NCBI RefSeq assembly: GCF_029931775.1
Contig: NC_079320.1
Coordinates: 60,157,521-60,221,520 of the forward strand
Source of the DNA: Euleptes europaea
Taxonomy: Eukaryota; Chordata; Lepidosauria; Squamata; Sphaerodactylidae
DNA: 64,000 nucleotides
Direction of reading: 5' to 3'
Position numbers and translations under genes: made by a program. The notes under the pieces are model-generated. The model worked only from the letters and a program-made list of their open reading frames with translations. It ran no database searches and was not told the DNA's origin. Below, piece by piece: positions 37,501 to 48,600 of this stretch (position 1 is the stretch's first letter; each line of letters starts with the position of its first letter).

Positions 37501-40500
37501 CATAAGCAGGAATCCATACAGTTTTGTATATCCTAATGCTGATTATTTCATCTGCTCTTGATTGTAACGTAAGCAGACAAGCATCTTATATCAGTATAGC
37601 AGATTGCACATGCAGCAAAGAAATAACATGTTTTATCTCTCAGTTGTGGTATAGGAACCTATTATGGAACCATCGGTGGTCCGTGTCCCTTCTTTAGCTC
37701 CCAAAAAAAAGACAAACTTGTCTATGTGCCACCTGGGAAGAACCTATACACGAGTCCAGGAAAGAAAGGAACGGGCTATGGGTAAACCATTACAACTACT
37801 AAATTGCAATTTGTTATCTGTTTCTTAAACTTTGAAAATTGTTGAATATTGGCATCAACCGCGGTTTCGTTTTCTCTACCCAGGTATACAAATCTCACAA
37901 TAGGTAAACCGTACTCACACTCAGTTGAATTGTATGACATAGGAAGACTAAACTTTAAGGTACAATTCTGTTGGATGATTTCCATTTAATGATTATCAGT
38001 ATGTAGACAATATACCCCCCCTTTCAGATTATTAGGTCTTATTTGATGGTGCACCTGCATGGTTGTATACAAATTCTTTGATTTCTAAAGAAGCAGGATT
38101 TTACTCTGATGCTTTGATATATTTGCAGAATCACAGGTAGGAATTGCTTGAAGGCAATTCAAAAATGATCTAACTAGTAGGGCTTACAAAGCAGTGATAA
38201 ACAACTATTTTGTGCCAGCAATGTTAGGGAAGCCAGTCCTCTAGTCCCCTTTCACTTTGAGGCTGATTCCATAAGTTTAAAAAGATGTCCTGCAGAGCAG
38301 GAATGAGTGTGTGTATGTGTGAGGCTGCATATATCTGAATTTGTAACCTCAGTCTGACCTGAACCAGGTGACATAGAAGCTTGACCTCACCCTTATATGT
38401 TTGAGAGAGGTTTTTTGTTGTTGCTGTCAAGTCATATCTGACTTATGGCAACCCCGTAGGGCAGGGGTGGGGAACCTTTCTCCCGCCAAGGGCCATTTGG
38501 ATATTTATAACATCATTCGCAGGCCATACAAAATTATCAACTTAAAAGTTAGCCGACTAAGCCCCAAGCAGGCAGCTGCCCCAGATGACCCCCCCCCGGC
38601 GTGGGCAAGCAGGCAGGCATCCAACTGGTGGCACACTCACCCACCTGGTGGCACAGGATGGTCTGTTGCACCAGCCAGGCATAGCCATCCAGCTGGAATT
38701 GTTCCTGCTCCACATGGCCAGGGGCGGATTCTACAGCCGGCTCCTGCTACCTCCGCCTGCAGGGATGAAATGAGGACACACTGGCTAAGAACTCCCCCCC
38801 CCCCACGCATTCTGGCCCTTACCCCTTTAACCCCTCCGTTGTAGCCACTTCTGCCCCCAGCCCTCTTGTAGTACAGAGGGAATATGTTTCTCCATGGCTC
38901 GGGTGGGAACGGGTTAACACAGTTTCTTGGGCAGTCCTAGCATCTCCATAGCTAACAACTCTTCTGCAAGGAGGGGAAAGGGTTCCTTTTCTTGGCAAAA
39001 CAAATTAACATCTGCCTTGAATAGAGGCTATTCTTGTCTGCGTGAGGGGGCAGATCACCAGTCTTAGATCCTTCTGAGCTAGAGATCTGCCAGAACCCAC
39101 GAAGGGCCAGACCAAATGATTTTGCGGGTCTTAAATGGCCCCCAGGCCTGACATTCCCCACCCCTGCCCTAGGGTTTTCAAGACGAGATGTTATGAGGTG
39201 GTTTGCCGTTGCCTGCCTCCCCGTCACGACCCTGGTATTCCTTGGAGGTGTCCAAATCCTTGCTAGGGTCAACCCTGCTTAGTTTGCGAGTTCTGACAAG
39301 ATCAGGCATGTTTGAGAGTAGTTTATTCCTAATACAGTTCATGGAACTATTAATTGCTTTAGGTCCCTCTGGGAAGAAAAGGTGGCCTGAAAATGTCTAC
39401 ATACTTAAAAAAAAAACTTTATGGAGCTAGACTATGTAAGGACAGTGCCTTCGACAGTGCCAATAGTTAAGAGAGTCAGCAATCCTTGGCCTAACCCTTG
39501 TGTATGGAGCCCCCCCACCCCATCCCCGATAGGCCAACAACTGTCTGTTAGATGGCTGGAGCTTATAATGCTAAACTGATGTGTTTTTGTTAAAGGGGAA
39601 GATGACAATGGGGAAGGGGAAAGTCCAAATATGCTTTCAGCGCAGTCCCTACTACTTCATAGAAGTACATATCCCTTTCTTATATAGCTATCTGGGATGA
39701 TACCGCATGTGAAACTATGGCAAAGAGGTACAAATGCAGTGCCTACAAGTTCTCTTCCTCACAGCTCCTGGGTTTAGTGAACTCTTCATAAACGTTGATT
39801 ATTTGAATCAAGAAAGACCATTCTGTTACTTGCTTTCTGCAGCTCTTCCCTTGGGATGTGCATGAAACATATTTTGCATTAACAGTCTGGTACATTTCCT
39901 AGAATTTACTATCAAATGTAACCTTTTTTTTCTGATTATTTCCCCAATATTTACCTGAATTTAACATGTCCAGTGTAATCTCTTACAACTCCGGTTTTCA
40001 TAGAAAACATCTGAAGACCACCACCGACTGATGAAAGGCGGGCCTTTCAAATTGGACCTTTATCCCCGAGAGTATTTTGACATGAATCCTTACATCGATG
40101 AAGGATCGGCACCACCGCCAAAGAAGCCACCCGCCCAAGTACCAATTCAAACTGCCTTTAAACCAAGTTCTCCAGGAAAGAAAGTAAGATTGTTTTCCAA
40201 AAAAAATCCAACCAAATCTCTTCATTTATCTTATAGAAAGCTAAATATTTTTAATCAACTCTGGTTTTTTAACATTGCATTTTTTTTTCATTTAGCAAGA
40301 GCTAAAAGAGACGATGTGACAATGCATGTATCTTTTCAGTACATACAGAGAAACAGGACAAATTCACAATGTGGTATAATAACTAAGACAGATGGTCAGT
40401 GGGTGCATAATGCAGTTACAAATGAGTATGAATTGCCTGTTTCAAAATGGTCAGTAGAAAAATATTGTTCAAACTAATTATTTCAGTTACAAGCAGAGTT

Positions 40501-43500
40501 GTAAAATTACCTGTCTGGAGTGATAATTAGGATGAAGGAGGTTTGAGATACAGGAGAATATCAATTCACAAAAGAAATCAAGGGGTGCTATTTTGTAATG
40601 AAAATAATCCGCTTGGTTAAACCTTTAGGCAGCCTGCTTTGATGTCAAAGCTTTTCCATCAAAGCAGCGTTCTAATGGGGATCCAAAGCAGCTTACGTTG
40701 TTCCCTCCTCCTGCATTTTATCCTCACAACAACCCTATGAGGAAGGTTAGACTGAGAGTATCTGACTGGCCCAAGGTCACCCACTGTGCTTCCATGGTAC
40801 AGTGGGCATTCGGACTTGGGTCTCCTAGAACCTAGTCTGATACTCTAACCACTACACCACAAACTGTCTATGACTGACAGATTGTGGGAGGTGATCAGGC
40901 TGTTCGAAAGAGAGACACAAGGGCCAGAAGTGATTAACTAGTTCGTTATTTTAGCAATTTCAGCATGTACTCAAGCCCACCAGTTGTCTAGTGCCTCACA
41001 GCTGTACCACATATGATAAAAGGAACCCTTCTTTTCCCAACAGTAGAAAGGCTGGCTTCTGTCTGTGTCAGAGAGCTTGAGTGGTGTAAGATAGCATTCA
41101 TGTACCAGTTTTTAGAAAAGAGGCAGAATTGCCTCTGAGCTCCAGCAACACAAACTGCAAGCAGAAGAGGCAGAAAGAAGCAATTTCATCCTTTGTTGCT
41201 TCACTGTCCCATACTGTGGCCCATTTTGTTTGTGAGTCTTTCCTATCCTCAAAGACCAGACTGCTTGGGGAGCTGGAAACTGAAGAAAGATCGGCTCTGT
41301 CAACTCCTTCTGAGGTTTTTCGCTGGATTCCACCCATGGCGATGCATCTGTTAGAATCTTTCTTTGAGTCGAATAGGTAAATAAAGGTAGTCCTCTGTGC
41401 AAGCACCAGGTCATTTAACCCAAGGGGTGATGTCACATCATGACATTTACTAGGCAGACTAAGCTTACGGGGTGGTTTGCCAATTCCCTTCCCCAGTCAT
41501 CTACACTTTATCCTCAGCAAGCTGGGTACTCATTTTACCAACCTTGGAAGGATGGAAGGCTGAGTCAATGTTGAGCCAAAACTGACTACCTGAAATTGAC
41601 TTACGTTGAGATCAAACTTGGGTTGTGAGCAAAGCTTTGACTGCAGTCTGATAGAATAAGCATATTGTAAGTGTATAATGGATTTATACTTCTCTGTGTG
41701 ATCATAGGCATACTTAATGAGAGGTGAAAATCAGTAGCACTTAATATTGTGTTGAGGTTTTCAGTATGACTCAAACAATGCACTCTGTGATCCTCAACAT
41801 TTTTGTGGGCCCATCGGACCAAAGTGCGGACTTATTTGTTTATACTTATTACTTATATCCTGCTTTTCTTCCTGATTGGGGACCCAAAGTGGCTTTTCAC
41901 ATCATTCCCCCCTCCACTTAATCTTTACAACAGCCATGTGAGGGTAAGTTAGGCTGAGAGATTGTGACAGGCCCTAGGCCACCCAGCGGGCTTGCATGGC
42001 TGAACAGGGGATTCAGACCTAGTAGTCCCAGGTCCTAGTCCCACACGCTAACCACTATGCCACGCCTGCCAACCCTTCTATTTAACCAGCAATGTTTGTG
42101 AACTGTTACATTTTTCAATGACGACTTTGTGGAACATATGGTATACCTCCTGCTTAAATGGCTGTTGGTTGCCCTGCCATTTGACCCTTATCCAACCCAT
42201 TCCTTGGAACCATACAGAGTGAAGCTGCCTAAACCTATCACAACCAATAAACAAGGAGCATATGGTATATCTCCTGCTTAAATGGCTGTTTGTGGCCCTG
42301 CCAGATCATCAGCAAGCTTTATTGTGGTCAACGAGGCCAATTAAGATAGTCAGAATCATAGTCTCGAGATAGAAATTATTATAATATCTTGGGCAAGGTG
42401 CTTGAGTGTCGGCAGAAGTTTAGCTCCAAGCTGTGTTGGGTAAGATCGATTGGTTCTAGGTGGTGCTGGGAGACCTTTGCTTGACCCTGGCTTGTTTATA
42501 GTACAGGCTCCTTTCTGTCCCCCCATACTTATTTCTTTAAAATATTGATATGCTTGCCATGTTTCTCATGAGCATCTCCAGATCCAAGGATGGTCATTTT
42601 TAAGCATCCCTGTCGTCAAGAGAGCTGGAGTTAAATGTCAAATAGCATTTTTGAACTTTTGTTGAGTGTCTTTGTATTAACTAAGAATTTTTATCCAGTG
42701 CCTTCTAATTGTTAATATTTCTTTGTCCTTCCAGCCAGGTGGCATGAAAGCAGGCACATTTGACCCTTTTCCAACCCATTCCTCGGAACCATATGTAACG
42801 AAGCTGCCTAAACCTATCACAACCAATAAACAAGGACGAATATTTAATTCTGCTTCTACCTCTAGGAGCAGACCAATAAGAAGTGTTATTGCTGCCAATG
42901 TTGAAAAGTAAGTATTACTTCTTTACAGGGCTAAATTTCTTAGACGTTATGCCAAGGACTCAAATCCTCTGATCCCGGTGGGTGGTGGCTCTTTCTTGCT
43001 TATGCCACGAGGAAGGAAACATACTCTTAATTACCTTCCAGGGTATTCTCATGTAGCCTTACTTGATACATTCCATGGTTCAGCCCTTGCACTGAAAATG
43101 TGGTCCTTCCTGGGCCAGATAAAAACTGTAATTATTATTTCATAATATAATTAACCCTGCTATTGTTGCACACAAAACATGTGATCTGCCAGGCAAAACT
43201 CAGCCCACCCAGCCATGCTGGTAGCTTCCTGTTTTTCCTGCCTGGCAATGTAAAAGTAGAGAGGTGGGGAGGCTTCTTTAATTGCTTCTTAGGCCCCACA
43301 ATTCATGGCCTGGTTGCAGCTGCAGCCTTAAAGCCATTCTAAGCTTCTTCACGCAGGGGTGGCTATCACAGGCCAAGATGCTTTGTTCACAGTCTGTTAG
43401 TGAGCCGTTCCATGTTGTTTTTCTCTATGCCAGTGCAAACATCTGGAAGGTTTACACAGCAGGGGGGGGAATTGCACATTGATGGCTTACTACATAACAG

Positions 43501-44678
43501 CCACCACACAGCAGTCTAACGTGGCTTTAATACAGTGGCTGTAGCATACAGACTGGCTGCATGATCAGTCTAGGTTGGGAGTTTTGTCAGACCTGCTGTT
43601 CCAAATGGTCCATTCTGCCAACAACTGCCTTGTTCCTTGAGAATAAAAGCAGTCTCCCTTCCTCTGGTACACATAGTAATGTGATGACCTTTAATGGGTG
43701 GTATGTAAGAGGAGGAGGAGTTGGTTTTTTATATGCCAACTTTCTCTGCCACTTAAGGGAGAATCAAACCAGCTTACAATCACCTTCCCATCCCCTCCAC
43801 AAAGGACACCTTGTGAGGTAGGTGGGGCTGAGAGCTCTAAGAGCTGTGACTAGCCCAGGGTTACCCAGCTGGCTTCATGTGTAGGAGTGGGGAATCCAAC
43901 CCGGTTCACCAGATTAGCGTCCACCGCTCATGTGGAGTAGTGGGGAATCAAACCTGGTTCTCCAGATTAGAGTCCACTGCTCCAAACCAGAAGGGGCATC
44001 CTTCTGACATTTTCCTGATCAAGGAATGCAAATAGTGTGTGCCTCCAGAAGGTACTGTTAGCACTGAGCAGAAATGGAATTTCCTTCAAGTAATCTTGAA
44101 TAAAACGTCTAGCTCTGGTCCAAGATGCTAGACGAGTCCAGGAGGATGTAGTTTGTTACTTGATCTTGGCAGGGTTTCACCTACTTCATAAAAAAGCACT
44201 ATATTACACATGAAGCTGCCTTATTCCAAATCAGACCATTGATCTGTATTGTTTACTCAGACTGGCAGTGGGTTGCCAAGGTACAGGTCTTGCCTACCAT
44301 GCTCTCTCTGGTCCTTTCAGTTGGAAATGCTGGGGGTTGAACCTGGGGGGCCATCTACATGCAAAACAGATGCACTACTTCGGATCCATGGCCCCTTCCT
44401 AAAAGCTATGCAACGCTCCCTATTCACTTGCTATTTTTTAATCAAAAATTGAAGAATAGTTCCGGGAGCAGTGATACTAAGTACCCCATAAGCCTCTCTA
44501 GAGATTGCTTGGCCGGCAATACCTTACTTAGGAGACATGGGGATGAAATGCAGACATGCCTACAGATTGTTCCAGACAAAGACAGTAAGCCATGCTTCAA
44601 GTAAATCCTTCATTTTCTTTACATTTCAGATCATTAAACGTAACAAATTATAAGGATCCACAGGTGACGTCATATTAA
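34569..44678 (+). CDS. CFAP96: CFAP96 (C4orf47), cilia and flagella associated protein 96 (7 coding exons)
   Basis: Cilium/flagellum-associated protein placed in the axoneme/basal-body region in other vertebrates. Coding exons: 34569-34665, 36518-36737, 37644-37781, 37884-37959, 40004-40183, 42735-42907, 44630-44678 (TAA). Borders are AG/GT and phases link in every case; total 933 nt, 310 aa (human 309). Recognised segments in order: MPTEGKSDMERIGLFSEM, NEAASKNKQMLPGG, RIFEGEGY, FLPSNGEK, YYGTIGGP, GKNLYTSPGKKGTGYG, FKPSSPGKK, PGGMKAGTFDPFP and RSVIAANVE. No membrane segment or signal peptide is visible; the chain is basic and rich in Gly/Pro/Tyr. The ATG lies 57 bases inside an exon that starts at 34512, so a 5' non-coding exon is expected, probably at the CpG island near 31.0 kb. 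Intron 5 contains a partial copy of exon 6. Confidence 0.95.
35690..36215 (+). mobile_element. Penelope-like remnant with inverted arms
   Basis: Arms 36046-36097 and 36127-36177 are inverted (TATTAGGACTAATCAAAA / TTTTTGATTGGTCCTAATA); TATGGCTACCTGTGACTTCT tail. In CFAP96 intron 1. Confidence 0.5.
37018..37255 (+). mobile_element. tRNA-derived SINE, 3' part, with (CTTCCT)n tail
   Basis: CCAGCTGGGTGACTTTGG, CACCTACCTCACAGGGTG and a CTTCCTCCTCTTCTT tail; in CFAP96 intron 2. Confidence 0.7.
38412..39312 (-). mobile_element. 5S-rRNA-derived SINE split by a hAT-like insertion
   Basis: The tail part lies at 38412-38461 and the body plus 5S-like head at 39167-39312. Together they match the order of the copy at 31298; the split point is the hAT insertion site. 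Confidence 0.7.
38462..39166 (+). mobile_element. hAT-like non-autonomous element inserted in a SINE
   Basis: CAGGGGTGGGGAACC and TTCCCCACCCCTG ends. The 8-bp target CCGTAGGG/CCCTAGGG (7 of 8) flanks it. 705 bp, no transposase; homologous to 11183-11850. Confidence 0.85.
40680..40862 (-). mobile_element. tRNA-derived SINE
   Basis: CCTCACAACAACCCTATGAG, CCCAAGGTCACCCA and a head reading GTGTAGTGGTTAGAGTATC on the minus strand. Confidence 0.65.
41388..41640 (-). mobile_element. Sauria-type tRNA SINE, diverged
   Basis: CTGTGCAAGCACCAGGTCAT, GCAAGCTGGGTACTCATTTT and GGAAGGATGGAAGGCTGAG as in the cleaner copy at 52600. Confidence 0.65.
41835..42068 (-). mobile_element. tRNA-derived SINE
   Basis: CTTTACAACAGCCATGTGAG, CCACCCAGCGGGCTTGCATG and the head GTGGCATAGTGGTTAGCGTG on the minus strand. 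Confidence 0.65.
42131..42303 (+). pseudogene. partial duplicate of CFAP96 exon 6 within intron 5, flanked by direct repeats
   Basis: Bases 42180-42254 match about 75 bases of exon 6 (near 42760-42834), coding from Phe-Asp-Pro to Asn-Lys-Gln. Seen differences include Tyr for Phe in FDPYP and RVK for VTK. The copy is bracketed by two 49-bp direct repeats at 42131-42179 and 42255-42303 (about 90% alike) that are not found around the true exon. No splice AG or GT sits at its edges, so it is probably a dead exon fragment. Confidence 0.75.
43700..43992 (-). mobile_element. tRNA-derived SINE
   Basis: Full-length inverted copy of the 3408 family: GAGGAGGAGTTGGTTTTTTA tail, then CTTGTGAGGTAGGTGGGG and AATCAAACCTGGTTCTCC. 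Confidence 0.75.
44200..44400 (-). mobile_element. tRNA-derived SINE, second family
   Basis: ACATGAAGCTGCCTTATTCC through GGTTGAACCTGGG; same family as 54096, diverged. Confidence 0.6.
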
Positions 44679-44950
44679 CTGTACAAAAACAAGGTGAACA
44701 ATCTTCTGGATTCTGTAGCATTTGAACAACCCAGGGGGGCTTTTGAAATAAATACATCAAATACTGTAACCCCTTGCCACAACTGTATCCCACTTGTGAC
44801 TATATTTCAATATATAAACAAGCAAATTGATAAAGTATTTACCAATAATGTCTATAAAACGTGGATATTTTGATGCAAATTGTATTTAGGTTGTTAGGTA
44901 CATGTTTACATGTTAAGTATTCATTGAAAAACATATATAGTGTTAGGAAC

Positions 44951-44956
44951 AATAAA
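44951..44956 (+). promoter_or_regulatory. CFAP96 poly(A) signal
   Basis: AATAAA about 270 bases after the CFAP96 stop. The opposing CCDC110 signal is about 630 bases further on, so the two transcripts converge without needing to overlap. Confidence 0.55.
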
Positions 44957-45583
44957 AATACATCCTTTGCTGTGTGACTAATGTCAAGGTGGGTTTTTTT
45001 GTTTTTTTTTTAACAATTTATCACCTAAACTGAATTGAAGTTGAATGTTTTTTCAAAGGATTTAGTACCTGCTTCTGGTTGATAGATACAAAATTTAGAT
45101 AAATGAAAGTGTTTTACTGGATTTTTTCCCTCTAGCAATTGTAAATGTTCTGAACAGCATTTATGTGTGAAAACATAGTACAACAAGGAAAGTCCTGTTC
45201 TCAAACTCTTAAATATTCAGATTTTAAAAAAATGAAGACTGGTTTTGTATTTTCATTCATTAAAGTTTTGCATTTTCTTAGAAATGCATTTTATCCTGGA
45301 GTTTCCTCATTTTCGGTGAACAAGAGTAATGACTGACAACAAAACTCAGGTGAATACCATATTTGTCAGAATACAATAAGATTATAAATAACATCCCAAA
45401 CTGTTCCGTTCTTCAGAAAAGGCAAACGAGGGAAGGGGATAGTAATGTCATACATATTTGTACAGATTTGAGTTTTCCCCATCCAAGCCTCAGGCACATT
45501 TCCCAGTTTCGTTGTTCTTGATTTTCAGATAGCTTTGCTCCTTTCTGTTTCTTGAGCAAAGGGATCGGAAAGATATTTAGCCT

Positions 45584-45589
45584 TTTATT
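45584..45589 (-). promoter_or_regulatory. candidate CCDC110 poly(A) signal
   Basis: AATAAA on the minus strand about 60 bases after the TAG of the inferred last CCDC110 exon; this supports that exon being terminal. Confidence 0.5.
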
Positions 45590-45648
45590 AGTGGTGGTGG
45601 TGGGGAAAGGTTGTGTGTGTAAAACTTGGGCGCGGAGCTCGCAAAGCA

Positions 45649-48600
45649 CTAAGTTGCCGGGCAGAGAGTACTATATTTCGTCTTGACAGCAGTGTGAAGG
45701 CTTGACCCCTTGATGACAGAGGTGGTGCAGCTGACTGAGACGGTGCCGTAACACTGCCGGGAGTTGCCGGGCCGCTTTTCCTTGTGATGCTGCTTCTCTT
45801 CCAGTTTCCTTCGGATCTCAGCAATCCTGCCACATTCTAACAAATTGGAAATTTTGGGGGGGAAAAGTTGTTAGGATAGCATCAGATCTAAATAAACCAC
45901 CAGTTTAAAAGTGGTGGTGTAAGAAGCTTTTCTTTTATTGCAGATATGCAGGGACAGGAAAAAAAAAGAGCATGCGGCAGAAAGCAATCCTGAACAAAGT
46001 CATTGGATGGCAGTGTAATGGCCTTTCCTTTTTCCCAAGCGGGATGGCCCAGGCTAGCCTGATCTCATCAGGTCTCTGAAGCTACGCAGGTTTGTACTTG
46101 GATGGGATGGGAGACTACCAAGCAGGTCTGGGGCTGTTACACAGAGGCAGACAAATGGCAAACCACCCGCTGAACGTCTCGTCCTGAAAACCCTACAGGG
46201 TCGTCGTAAGTCGGCTGCTACTTGATGGCACTTTCTGCTACTATCTTCATACTGGTTTGCCATTGCCTTCCTCTGCATAGAGACCCTGGTATTCCTTGGG
46301 GGGAGGGTCTCCCATCCAATTATTAACGTAGGCTGACCCTGCTTAGCTTCTGAGATCTGATGAGATCGGGCCAGCCTGGGCCATCCAGATCAGGGCATAA
46401 CTAAAGAGCATGAAAGAAGCCAAAGAGTTGTAAAGGCCCCAGTCCACTATGCAAACCCTAGAGAGCACTGCCTGCTACAACCCACGTATGATTTTTTTTG
46501 GCCAGATTCTGCACTGCATTCAAGACCGTTGTGTAATGTTCAGAATAGTGCAATGCTACTAGCAAAGTACAATCCTGGACTTCAGGCTTTTCATCCCAAT
46601 AAAGTTGGCCTGGCTGAAGTAATCTTGGAAAGAGGGGGATATCTTTGTGAAAGTAGTAGAATCATTGGCGGTGGTGGAAAGTGCTAGAAAGTCACAGTTG
46701 ACTTATGGCGACCCCATAGGTTTTTCAAGTCACACTTGACTTATGATGACCCTATGGGATTTTAAAGGCAAGAGATGTTCAGAGGTGGTTTGCCATTGCC
46801 TGCCTCTACATGGGCTGAGAGAGTTCTGAGAGAACGGTGATTGGCCCAAGGTCACCCAGAAGGCTTCACGTGGACGAGTGGGGAATCGAACCTGGTTCTC
46901 CAGATTAGAGTTCGCCGCTCTTGACCACCATACCGCAGTGGCTCTCATAGAGTAATTAGGCCTGGGCATTCATTCAAAACTGTGATAACTCTCTAAATTG
47001 ATTTATTCTGGGAACTTGAATTCATGGAGACAATCACACCTCTTCACAGTAAACTCAAACATCCCAGCACAGCATGAATGGAGCAGCATTCTGCTAAGTG
47101 AGGAAGATTTTACTACACAACAGGTCCATGTGTGTTTTCTTATGGCCTCTGTATTACACCAATTCTCATGGAATTCCATAGTGGCAAACATTAAGGGCAC
47201 TTCCACATGAAGACAATACCCTATTCTGAATCAGGTTCAGTGCTGAATGTAGTTTCAAAGGGAGCACCTTCAGACAGGCTCTTTAAACTACGCACAGCAC
47301 ATTTGGATCAGAGCTTTAATTTTCAGTGGTGCCATGTTTTCCTGCAGTGCCCAGCCTTTTTTTGGGGGGGGGGGGTTTCCTCTCTCTCTGTTTTGCATTA
47401 TATCAATCTATCATTATATTGAAAATCTGCTCAAACACAGAAATGAGCGGGAAAATAATCACACGTACAGTTCAGACTGCATCTCCCATAGCTCAGAAAT
47501 GCAACACCACCACAAAAACCTAAAGAAAAGTAATTTCACAAAAACAGATGAAACCTTCATAAAAAAAGAGAACAACTTTTTCCCTTTAAGATGTCTGAAA
47601 ATTTTTTAAAAACCCATTTGCCACCAGAATCAGCAATGGTTTAAAGAGCCTGTGTGTCTGAAACAAAGGGGGGAAAAACGGTCTCCATCAGATGTCAAAA
47701 TGGATTAGAGTCCCATCTGAAAACAATCTAAGTGTGCACTCATTTTTACTGTACAATAGTTTACTCCCTAGCACACCTAATGTGTGGTGTACAGTAGTTT
47801 AGACAAAGCGGTTGCTGGGAAGGCACTCTAGAGATAACAGAATGGATCTTGGTTAAAGTTTGGTACCACTTAATGTGAATACATTGGCCAGTTTTAAGTT
47901 CTGGCTCAATAGGCTACAGCTAAGTGTGCTCTCAACGTAAGGGTACCATCACCAAGATAACATGATGGGTTGAGAACGTGGAACAATAGGAATGTGTGCA
48001 TTAGAAAAATGTGGCGTCTGTGGTACTCCTCTCCTAGAAACGAGCAATTCCAATACTAAAGCATCCTCTCTGTAATATTCACATTAAATTGGATCCCACG
48101 GAGAATTTCTGCAGAAAGGGGGGGGGGTGATTTTCACTGACTCACACATTGCCCAGGAACAGAATTTGGGACTACAGCAGGAGACAAGGAAATCATGATG
48201 GAAATCCTTCCATCAGTGTAAATGTTCAGATTATGTGCAGTGCAGCAGTTACAACACGTTGCAATAATACTCCCATACTAAGGATGTGTGTGTTAGACCA
48301 GTCAATTTTAAGATCAAGCCATAAAGCCTTTAAAACAGCGGTGAGCATACTGGGAATAGACATGACCAAATTTGGCAGCTGTTAACCGGAGTCACCTACC
48401 AGGGTTTAATATCACAAGGAAACTTTGGACCTTTCTCCTGACTTGTCATCCAGAAGCAAGGAGAAATATTTTGATTCAAGAAAGATGTTCTACATAGGTG
48501 AATGTGCTGGTCTTAGTTCATGCTGTTATGAGGACAAGGCCACTGGCTAGTTCGTGCGAGTGCCTTGCTTACTTACTACCAAAATGCATGGGCAAAATGT

